A stretch of 6,836 bases of DNA from PNKC01 sp039917655 (lineage in GTDB: Bacteria > Chloroflexota > Dehalococcoidia > Tepidiformales > Tepidiformaceae), in NCBI GenBank assembly GCA_039917655.1, contig JBDSJC010000264.1:1-6836 (forward strand), given 5' to 3'. Positions 1 through 5,540 of this stretch are shown piece by piece. How positions within the stretch are numbered: the first letter of the stretch is position 1; each line of letters begins with the position of its first letter. A model generated the notes under the pieces. That model saw nothing but the letters and a program-made list of their open reading frames with translations, was not told the DNA's origin and searched no databases. The position numbers and the translations under genes are program-made.

Positions 1-1
1 T

Positions 2-262
2 GACGTGCGGGCTTACCTGCAGTTCATCCTCGGAGTGGCGCGGGTTGGTTTCGAAAAAGGCACGCCGCCGCTGGAACTGGCGACGGGGCTCGATCTCGGC
101 CGCTTCGCGCCCCTGCACGACGCCGAACGGCTGGTGCCGAACCTCCACCGTATCTATTCGGAGCTGAAGGGCGAGTCGTGGGGCACGCCGTTGAACGCCG
201 GCCAGATGTTCACGGAGATGCTGGCCTACAACGGCGGCAAGCCGCTCAGATGTTTCGCGTAG
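2..262 (+). CDS. MBL-fold metallo-hydrolase, C-terminal fragment (5' end outside window)
   Basis: An open frame enters from the left edge (first full codon GAC at position 2) and ends at TAG 260-262, leaving 86 visible residues. The segment is mostly helical, with 'LGRFAPLHDAERLVPNLHRIYSEL' style spacing, and ends in AYNGGKPLRCFA. I recognise this tail from the C-terminal helical extension of beta-lactamase-fold metallo-hydrolases of the actinobacterial and Chloroflexota type. The catalytic HxHxDH metal motif would lie upstream of the window, so neither activity nor substrate can be judged. A GTG at position 5 is in frame, but the open frame has no visible beginning, so an internal start is unlikely. 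The gene converges on the next one with a 39-bp gap and no convincing terminator. The family call rests on remembered similarity of the tail alone. Confidence 0.6.
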   Translation, partial: DVRAYLQFILGVARVGFEKGTPPLELATGLDLGRFAPLHDAERLVPNLHRIYSELKGESWGTPLNAGQMFTEMLAYNGGKPLRCFA

Positions 263-301
263 CGCGGGGTAGCGCAGCGTGCTGTTGGTACAAGCGCCGT
301 T

Positions 302-1888
302 CTACTTCAGAAACTCGGTGCTCGCGTAGCCAAACCGGCCGTCAGGAGTGAGGAGGAGCGACCAGGTGATGCCGTTCGAGCCAGCGAAGTTCTGCTGCTC
401 GTCCGCCTGGGCGAGGAGCACGCCGTCCGCGTAGCAGCCCACAGCCGAGGCCTCCAGCGTCGGCTTTTCGCGCACGTTCAAGCAATCGCCCGTACCCGTG
501 ACGCGGAGAAAGCCTGGCTGCGGGCCGCGCTCCGCTGGGCGTAGCTGGACGAGCCCCTGGACATGTACGAATTGGGCAAACCCTGCCCCGGCGGTCAGTT
601 CCGCGAGCGGGTGCACCTTCGCGGTGGCCAAATCGAGGACGGCCCCAAACGATGTCTCCTCCGCCCCGAAGCGGAAGCGGCCGAAGAGCACTGGCGGCAC
701 GTCTCCCGCGCGCCTGAACTTGCCCTGGATCCAGAGGGTATCGCCCGGTAGGGCGTAGGCCTCGCGCATCTGGCCGTCGCGGTCGATGCGCGCCACGTAC
801 GTGTAGCTCGGTGCTTCCGTCCACCGCTTCTGTGCCGCGCGCTCGCTCCAGGTCAGGTAGGTGTGCTGGTACTGCTGGTCGGCGATTACTATCTGTGGTG
901 CGTACTGCTCGGCGAACAGCGGCCCGAAGAGCCTGGCTCCAGTCTGATCGAAATACTCGCCCTTCTCGGTTCGCCAGACGACGGAAAGCCCGTTCAGTAC
1001 GTTCGGATAGGCGGCTACCGGGACGTTCGTCGGGCGCTCCAGTGCCATGCCGGAGGGGTAGAACGCGTAGCGGGGGCTATTCGCACGTCCGTCAAAGCGT
1101 GCGGTGAGCACTTGATCACCAACCACGCCGAGAAAACGCGTCGCGTCGGGCAGTTCGCCGTGCTCACGCCAGGTGATGCCGCCGTCGTCGCTTTTGTAAA
1201 CGGTCTCAGCGAAGCTCAACTGAGACCCGCCGCCTTCGACGGGCCCGCAGACTCCCTGGCAGGTGGCGACGTACGCCCGCCCGCTATCCCAGTCGGCTGC
1301 GAAGGCGACCACGGTACCCAATGGCTTCATGCGCTCTTTAAGGTCGTCGAACACGATCTCGCCAGTCGAAGCCCTGTAGGCGCGCCAGAGGCTGGGGATG
1401 GGTGGTGGCCCGCAGGCGTCGCACAGGTAGGTGTAATACCACACTTCGCCCGGCTTGATGGCGTAGGCCTCGCTGAGCGTCATCTCCATCACGCGCGCCC
1501 CAGGGATGGTCCGCAGCGGCGGTAGTTTGCCGGCGATCGGCGCAGGTGGCGGCTTGCCTGCGTACGGGTAGAAGTGGAACTTCGTGCACGCGCCTGCCGG
1601 ATATGCATTGCCGATGGTCAGCTCGCACGCGGCCGTCTCGCCTCCCTTTAGCACCGTGGTGCGGTCCGTCCCCTCGGGGAAGGTGAGGGTTAGAGGGACC
1701 GGCCCGGCGCTGGTGCGCCGGTAGGTGGCCACGTCGATCCCGCGTCCGTCGTTCTGTTCGAGGCCTTCCGGCAGCGCGCTGTAGGTAAGCGCAAACAGCT
1801 CCCGGCACGAAGGCCCGCCGTCTGTCACCGGGCAGCCGATGCTCACGAGCCTCGGGACACCGCCCGTGGCGTGGAGCATGTTCAGCAT
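302..1888 (-). CDS. Asp-box and SH3-like domain protein, probably extracytoplasmic, function unknown
   Basis: This is a 528-residue protein of unknown function. Residues 233-240 read SDDGGITW, a canonical Asp-box (SxDxGxTW) of the kind that caps beta-hairpins in sialidase-like and photosystem-stability-factor beta-propellers. The middle is rich in beta-type segments with aromatic residues. Residues about 465-527 form an SH3b-like module starting GDCLNVREKP, with Cys469 and a second Cys in VGCYADG, a pairing common in extracellular bacterial SH3 domains. Other close cysteine pairs (YLCDACG, ATCQGVCG) also suggest disulfides and a location outside the cytoplasm. However, the N-terminus (MLNMLHATGGVPRLVSIGC) lacks a hydrophobic signal segment, and the frame upstream closes at a stop (1952-1954) without one. 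LVSIGC is a poor lipobox. There is no ribosome binding site at a useful distance. ATG 1886-1888 or ATG 1877-1879 could be the start. A 5' truncation is possible. Confidence 0.72.
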   Translation of the reverse strand: MLNMLHATGGVPRLVSIGCPVTDGGPSCRELFALTYSALPEGLEQNDGRGIDVATYRRTSAGPVPLTLTFPEGTDRTTVLKGGETAACELTIGNAYPAGACTKFHFYPYAGKPPPAPIAGKLPPLRTIPGARVMEMTLSEAYAIKPGEVWYYTYLCDACGPPPIPSLWRAYRASTGEIVFDDLKERMKPLGTVVAFAADWDSGRAYVATCQGVCGPVEGGGSQLSFAETVYKSDDGGITWREHGELPDATRFLGVVGDQVLTARFDGRANSPRYAFYPSGMALERPTNVPVAAYPNVLNGLSVVWRTEKGEYFDQTGARLFGPLFAEQYAPQIVIADQQYQHTYLTWSERAAQKRWTEAPSYTYVARIDRDGQMREAYALPGDTLWIQGKFRRAGDVPPVLFGRFRFGAEETSFGAVLDLATAKVHPLAELTAGAGFAQFVHVQGLVQLRPAERGPQPGFLRVTGTGDCLNVREKPTLEASAVGCYADGVLLAQADEQQNFAGSNGITWSLLLTPDGRFGYASTEFLK

Positions 1889-1892
1889 GTTC
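1875..1892. repeat. Perfect 9-bp tandem duplication over the start codons
   Basis: The 9-mer AGCATGTTC (plus strand) occurs twice back to back, at 1875-1883 and 1884-1892. On the minus strand it supplies both candidate ATG codons of the Asp-box/SH3 protein and gives the repeated peptide Asn-Met-Leu. It looks like a replication-slippage duplication. Confidence 0.9.
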
Positions 1893-1944
1893 TGTGCGTG
1901 CGCAGGCTCCGCCCCGGAGCGATCGAACGCCGTGCGGCCTGCTT

Positions 1945-1953
1945 TGCTACGCT
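1945..1953 (+). promoter_or_regulatory. Extended -10 promoter element for nifS, probably leaderless
   Basis: TG-C-TACGCT fits the extended -10 pattern TGnTAnnnT. The hexamer ends 9 nt before the A of the ATG at 1963, so initiation at the usual distance would fall at or within a few bases of the start codon. No Shine-Dalgarno sequence precedes this ATG, which agrees with a leaderless message. No clear -35 box is visible, as can be expected for extended -10 promoters. A near-identical element lies before the PHP-domain gene. Confidence 0.45.
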
Positions 1954-1962
1954 AGTGGGCGA

Positions 1963-3144
1963 ATGATTTACCTCGACCACGCCGCCACCTCGCCACTGCT
2001 GCCGCAAGCGCTGGAGGCGATGCTGCCGTATCTCGAAGGCCGATTCGGCAATCCCAGCGGGCTCTACTCGGTGGGCCGGGAGGCGCAGGACGCGCTGGAT
2101 GCCGCTCGTGGCCAGGTCGCTAGCTGTCTCAACGCCCGACCGTCCGAAGTGTTGTTTACCAGCGGCGGCACCGAAAGCATCAACTCGGCAATGCTTGGCA
2201 TCGCCTATGCTTTGCGCCGGGCGGGCGCCGGGAGCCACGTGGTCACCACGGCTATCGAGCACCACGCCGGGCTGCATGTGGCGCAGCACCTGGAGGAGCT
2301 CGGCTTCGAAGTGACCCTCATCGGCTGCGATACCAGCGGGCGCGTATCGCTCGATGAGTTTCGCGAGGCGCTCCGCCCAGAAACAGTGCTCGCCAGCGTC
2401 ATGTTCGCAAACAACGAAGTAGGCACCGTCCAGCCGATCGCGGAGATCGCCGCTGTCATCCATGAACACGGCGCCGGCCGGGACCATCGCATCGCCCTGC
2501 ATACAGACGCCGTCCAGGCGCCGGAATGGTTCAACCTCGATGTCGCCGCCCTGGGCGTCGATGCGCTCAGCCTTTCGGCGCACAAGTTCGGCGGGCCGAA
2601 AGGGACTGGGGTGCTCTACCTGCGGCGAGCGACACCGTTCCGGCCGCTGCTCCACGGCGGCGGGCAGGAGATGCAAAAGCGCGCGGGCACCGAGAATGTG
2701 GCCGGCATCGTGGGTACGGCGGCCGCCATGCGGCATGCCTCCGACAACGTGAGCGAACGCTCCGCGGGTGTGCGCGCCCTTCGTGAGCGCCTGCGCGACG
2801 GAATCCTCGCGAACGTGCCCGGCGCTCAGTTGAATGGCTGCCAAACCGACTGCCTGCCGAATAACCTGAACGTCTCGTTCGACGGCATCGAAAGCGATGC
2901 GCTGGTCGCGCGGCTGGATGCGCGCGGGATCGCCGTCAGCTCAGGAAGCGCCTGCTCGAACTCCACGTGGGAGCCGTCGCACGTCCTGATGGCGATGGGC
3001 GTCCCGATTCGGCGGGCGGTGGCCAGCATCCGCTTCTCCCTCGGCGAATCAACCACCGCCGTGGAAATCGCTCAGGTGCTCACGGTCCTGCCCAAAGAGG
3101 TGGCGGCCGAAGTTGGACGGACCGCACAGAGCGTAAAGGCGTAG
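1963..3144 (+). CDS. nifS: Cysteine desulfurase, NifS/IscS family
   Basis: This 393-residue PLP-dependent class V aminotransferase-fold enzyme removes sulfur from L-cysteine, giving alanine and an enzyme persulfide for Fe-S cluster or thio-cofactor synthesis in the cytoplasm. It starts with MIYLDHAATSP, the family N-terminus, so ATG 1963 is preferred over the in-frame GTG at 1894. Visible landmarks are FTSGGTESIN (PLP phosphate region), IEHHAG with His100 (expected to stack on the ring), ANNEVGTVQPI, HTDAVQ with Asp182 and Gln185, the Schiff-base Lys208 in SAHKFGG, and the persulfide Cys331 in SSGSACSNSTWEPSHV. The Cys-loop context and length place it in group I (NifS/IscS), not SufS. No iscU, iscR or mnmA lies next to it in the window, so its sulfur acceptor is unknown. 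msrB follows 72 bp later on the same strand. Whether nifS or iscS is the better symbol cannot be decided from sequence alone. Confidence 0.95.
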   Translation: MIYLDHAATSPLLPQALEAMLPYLEGRFGNPSGLYSVGREAQDALDAARGQVASCLNARPSEVLFTSGGTESINSAMLGIAYALRRAGAGSHVVTTAIEHHAGLHVAQHLEELGFEVTLIGCDTSGRVSLDEFREALRPETVLASVMFANNEVGTVQPIAEIAAVIHEHGAGRDHRIALHTDAVQAPEWFNLDVAALGVDALSLSAHKFGGPKGTGVLYLRRATPFRPLLHGGGQEMQKRAGTENVAGIVGTAAAMRHASDNVSERSAGVRALRERLRDGILANVPGAQLNGCQTDCLPNNLNVSFDGIESDALVARLDARGIAVSSGSACSNSTWEPSHVLMAMGVPIRRAVASIRFSLGESTTAVEIAQVLTVLPKEVAAEVGRTAQSVKA

Positions 3145-3205
3145 GGATTGCGCGCGACCGCCACCCAGCCACTGGTGGACAATGGATAGCAACGAATCGA
3201 GTCCG

Positions 3206-3212
3206 AAGGAGA
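3206..3212 (+). promoter_or_regulatory. Ribosome binding site of msrB
   Basis: AAGGAGA lies 4 nt before the ATG at 3217 and is a strong Shine-Dalgarno match. It fixes the msrB start and shows that the gene can be translated independently of nifS. It also contrasts with nifS, which has no such element. Confidence 0.8.
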
Positions 3213-3216
3213 CCCA

Positions 3217-3573
3217 ATGAACAAACTCACGGCGGCAGAAGAGCAGATCATCGCCCGAAAAGGGACCGAGCGGCCATTTACGGGCGAGTACAACGACTTC
3301 TTCGAGGTAGGCACCTACGTTTGCCGTAGATGCGATGCGGCGCTCTACAGCTCGACGGCCAAGTTTCACTCAGACTGCGGCTGGCCGAGCTTCGACCAAG
3401 AGGTGCCCGGCGCTGTCAAGCGTATGCCAGACCCGGACGGACACCGCACCGAGATCGAATGCGTGGCCTGCGGCGGCCATCTCGGCCACGTCTTCCTCGG
3501 CGAGCGTCTGACACCGGAAAACACCCGGCACTGCGTCAACTCGCTTTCGATGAAGTTCGTCCCCGCCGGCTGA
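3217..3573 (+). CDS. msrB: Peptide-methionine (R)-S-oxide reductase MsrB
   Basis: This 118-residue, full-length single-domain MsrB reduces methionine-R-sulfoxide in proteins, with thioredoxin as the usual electron donor. The zinc site is complete: Cys36 and Cys39 in CRRC, Cys82 and Cys85 in CVACGGHLGHVF. The catalytic Cys106 lies in RHCVNSLSMKF. Cys54 in HSDCGWPSF occupies the recycling-cysteine position of 2-Cys MsrB enzymes (as in E. coli and PilB-type proteins), so regeneration through a Cys54-Cys106 disulfide is expected. The N-terminal GTERPFTGEYNDFFEVGTYVC stretch, read as GTERPFTGEY followed by the zinc-proximal strand, is typical. There is no signal peptide, so it is probably cytoplasmic. 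It carries no fused MsrA domain. It may share a transcript with the cysteine desulfurase upstream (72-bp gap), but it has its own ribosome binding site. Confidence 0.95.
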   Translation: MNKLTAAEEQIIARKGTERPFTGEYNDFFEVGTYVCRRCDAALYSSTAKFHSDCGWPSFDQEVPGAVKRMPDPDGHRTEIECVACGGHLGHVFLGERLTPENTRHCVNSLSMKFVPAG

Positions 3574-3623
3574 GGCACGCACGCCGAACCAATCAGTTAG
3601 GCGTTGTGTCCTCGTGCTCCTCA

Positions 3624-3650
3624 CAGCGGCGTCACTCAGCCGCCGCTGAG
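3624..3650 (+). terminator. Candidate hairpin after msrB (weak)
   Basis: Two alternative hairpins overlap here. One is CTCAGC-CGCC-GCTGAG (3635-3650, 6-bp stem, 4-nt loop). The other is CAGCGGC (3624-3630) pairing with GCCGCTG (3642-3648). They lie 50-75 bp after the msrB stop at a convergent junction. No T-run follows on either strand, so at best this is a non-canonical or Rho-assisted stop. Confidence 0.3.
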
Positions 3651-4250
3651 CAGACACCCACCCCTTCCGGCACGTCCAGGGCGGATGTGGAGCGGGTTGC
3701 CCGGCTGGTAGTCGGCGGAGAGCGGGATGGTGAGCGTCGTCCAGCCGGCGGGCGCGGCGTCGAACGTGATGGAGCCAAGGAGCACGAGTTCGCCCCCGTT
3801 GTCGTGCCAGGTCTGCGCTTCGCCCTTGCCGTTGCGCACCGAAACGGCCGCATGCGTCACGCCTTCGCCGCCGATCAGGTAGATGTCCCCGACCGCACCG
3901 CTCTGCCGGTAGGCCACGCCGTCTTAACCGCGCGGCAGGTAGCCCCATCCCATAGCGCTGTGGATCACCTCGTTCTGGCCACGGGCGGGTAGATATCGAT
4001 GTCTTCCGCGCGGTCCAGCGTGTACCCGCAGCCTTCGAGCAGGCCTTTCAGCTCGGGCAGCGTGTACTCGCGGCTGTGGCGCGAGCCCTTCAGCGGCCAG
4101 GATCTGGCGCCAAAGCGGGAGCCCGCCATCGACCAGGATTTTGTGCACGCCTTCGTTGCGGTAGGGCCAGCGGAAGCTGAGGAGGTATCGAGCGAGGGCG
4201 GGGGCGTCGCGCTCCGAGTCGTTTGCGGAGGCTGGGTCTGATTCGGGCAT
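3636..4250 (-). pseudogene. Decayed methyltransferase-like gene with two frame changes and a stop
   Basis: On the minus strand, coding-like sequence (strong third-position G/C) moves between frames. Frame A opens at ATG 4248-4250 (MPESDPASAND...) and reads sensibly through RNEGVHKILVDGG. Around 4125-4085 the sensible sequence passes to frame B, where 4022-4078 reads HSREYTLPELKGLLEGCGY and continues to DIDIYPPV. This is typical of the C-terminal region of class I SAM-dependent methyltransferases. Frame B stops at 3965-3967. Frame A resumes as NEVIHSAMGWGYLPRG, hits TAA 3924-3926, then continues in the same frame as GVAYRQSGAVGDIYLIGGEG and a beta-rich stretch until the stop at 3636-3638. I read this as one gene with two indels and a nonsense mutation. 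No glycine-rich SAM motif I (GxGxG) is seen, so the N-terminal part is missing or internally deleted. Sequencing error, or two small unrelated genes, are alternatives. The region 3574-4329 holds no intact gene that I can support. Confidence 0.45.
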
Positions 4251-4281
4251 GCTGGCGATTAGACGGGCGTGCGACGGCTGA

Positions 4282-4290
4282 TGCTACCGT
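4282..4290 (+). promoter_or_regulatory. Candidate extended -10 promoter element for the PHP-domain gene
   Basis: TG-C-TACCGT matches TGnTAnnnT and differs from the nifS element (TG-C-TACGCT) only by exchange of two bases. It would start a transcript near 4297-4300, giving a 5' leader of about 30-40 nt before the GTG or ATG start. No clear -35 box is visible. Confidence 0.35.
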
Positions 4291-4335
4291 CCCCCGCGCT
4301 GGTCAGCGCAAGAATGGGACGGCACAATCGTGGCG

Positions 4336-5364
4336 ATGGATCCGGTTGCAGCCTTGAAACGAATCGCCTTTCTCCTAGAGCGGGCGGACGAACCGAGCTA
4401 CCGCGTGCGCGCCTTCCGCAACGCGGCGGCGGCGGTGGAGGAAACGGGCGCGCCCAAACTGGCGGAGCTCGCCGGGCGTGACGCCCTCCAAGAACTCACC
4501 GGCGTGGGAGAAAAAACCGCCAGAGTCATCGCCGAAGCGCTCAGCGGGCAGGTCCCCTCCTATCTTGCGAAACTGGAAGACGAGGTTGCGAACGCGCCGA
4601 TGCCAACGAGCGGTCGCGAGATCATCGCCGCAATCCGCGGGGATTGTCACGTCCACTCCGATTGGTCGGATGGTGGAAGCCCGGTGCGCGAGATGGCGGA
4701 GGCGGCGCGCGACCTGGGCCACGAATATATGGTGCTCACCGACCACTCGCCCCGCCTGACGGTCGCGCGCGGGTTGAGCCCTGGACGTCTGCGTGATCAG
4801 CTGAAGCTGGTTGCTTCATTGAACGATGATCTCGCGCCGTTTCGCATCTTCACGGGGATCGAATGCGACATCCTTGATGACGGCGCGCTGGACCAGGAGG
4901 ACGAACTGTTGGCGCAGCTCGATGTTGTGGTGGCGAGTGTGCACAGCAAGCTGCGCATGCCCTCGGACGAGATGACGCCGCGGATGGTGCACGCCGTGGC
5001 GAACCCTCACCTGGACATCCTTGGCCACTGCACGGGGCGGATGAAGAGCGGGAAGAAGGACCGGCCAGAGTCCGAATTCGAAGCGGAGATGGTGTTCGCG
5101 GCCTGCGAAATGTTCGGCAAAGCGGTGGAGATCAACTGCCGGCCCGAACGGCGCGACCCGCCGCGGCGGCTGATCCAGCTGGCGCTGGAGATGGGCTGCG
5201 ATTTCACCGTGGACACCGATTCGCACGCCCCAGGGCAGCTTGCATGGTTGCCGTTTGGGGCCAGCCGAGCCGCCGAATGCGGGGTGCCGGTGGGGCGAAT
5301 CGTGAATACGCGTAGTGCGGATGAACTGCTGGCCTGGGCGCGAGGACACGGGATGACGAAGTGA
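4336..5364 (+). CDS. PHP-domain metal-dependent hydrolase with N-terminal helix-hairpin-helix (PolX-like, no polymerase domain)
   Basis: This 342-residue protein runs from ATG 4336; GTG 4330 in frame would add two residues. I prefer the ATG because family members start M-D-P. Residues 1-80 resemble the 8-kDa/HhH region of family X DNA polymerases, with LTGVGEKTARVI at 54-65 as the DNA-binding hairpin. Residues 102-342 are a PHP domain with the expected metal ligands: His105 and His107 (HVHSDWSDG), Asp136-His137 (LTDHS), Glu176 (GIECDIL), His203 (VVASVHSK), His225 and His231 (NPHLDILGH), Glu265/Asn267 and Asp295/His297 (DTDSH). In bacterial PolX the PHP domain gives 3'-5' exonuclease and AP-site processing activity. 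Here the nucleotidyltransferase palm between HhH and PHP is absent. DNA-end repair is an inferred role; a histidinol-phosphatase-like phosphoesterase activity is the alternative. It converges on pnp and is divergent from the decayed gene upstream. Confidence 0.88.
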   Translation: MDPVAALKRIAFLLERADEPSYRVRAFRNAAAAVEETGAPKLAELAGRDALQELTGVGEKTARVIAEALSGQVPSYLAKLEDEVANAPMPTSGREIIAAIRGDCHVHSDWSDGGSPVREMAEAARDLGHEYMVLTDHSPRLTVARGLSPGRLRDQLKLVASLNDDLAPFRIFTGIECDILDDGALDQEDELLAQLDVVVASVHSKLRMPSDEMTPRMVHAVANPHLDILGHCTGRMKSGKKDRPESEFEAEMVFAACEMFGKAVEINCRPERRDPPRRLIQLALEMGCDFTVDTDSHAPGQLAWLPFGASRAAECGVPVGRIVNTRSADELLAWARGHGMTK

Positions 5365-5406
5365 CGCCCAGGTCAGAACCGCGCGCGTAAGCAAGCTGAG
5401 CCATGC

Positions 5407-5425
5407 CCGGCGCTCGCGGCGCCGG
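5407..5425 (+). terminator. GC-rich hairpin after the PHP-domain gene
   Basis: CCGGCGC (5407-5413) pairs with GCGCCGG (5419-5425) around a TCGCG loop, 42 bp after the stop codon. The 7-bp all-G/C stem is stable, but no T-run follows, so termination here is only possible. Confidence 0.3.
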
Positions 5426-5471
5426 CGGGCCTAACAACCACAGCCACGCGAGCCGCCCGCCTCTGCCACCA

Positions 5472-5507
5472 GTCACAAAACGAAAGGCCCCTTTCGGAGC
5501 CCTTCGT
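5472..5507 (-). terminator. Intrinsic terminator of pnp
   Basis: On the minus strand a 12-bp stem, ACGAAGGGCTCC pairing with GGGGCCTTTCGT (two G-U pairs), closes a GAAA tetraloop and is followed at once by TTTTGTGA. Stem, GNRA loop and T-run make this a textbook Rho-independent terminator, 33 bp beyond the pnp stop. The CCTTTCGTTTT end recalls the E. coli rrnB T1 terminator. On the plus strand no T-run follows the hairpin, so it should act mainly on pnp. Confidence 0.88.
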
Positions 5508-5540
5508 GATAGAAGCCGAGTTAGACGACCAGCTGTGAGG

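Noticed and set aside
863..1525. 220-codon plus-strand frame opposite the Asp-box/SH3 gene
   Set aside because: The minus-strand frame has recognisable domains (Asp-box, SH3b). The plus frame is compositional and lacks a ribosome binding site or motif.
1894..1962. In-frame GTG at 1894 as an earlier nifS start
   Set aside because: The 23 added residues match no desulfurase N-terminus, and MIYLDHAATSP at 1963 is the family start. The -10 element also lies inside the extension.
1882..2844. 320-codon minus-strand frame opposite nifS
   Set aside because: It lies antisense to a certain gene with high third-position G/C, which leaves the opposite strand open. The protein shows no recognisable motif.
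3596..3602. GTTAGGC, which fits the integron attC core GTTRRRY
   Set aside because: No matching RYYYAAC partner or paired L boxes occur at attC-like distance, and no integrase or cassette structure is present.
3370..3948. 192-codon minus-strand frame over msrB and its downstream region
   Set aside because: It overlaps msrB in antisense, is Arg/Ala-rich, and has no motif. The neighbouring minus frame 3636-3917 is the more protein-like reading.
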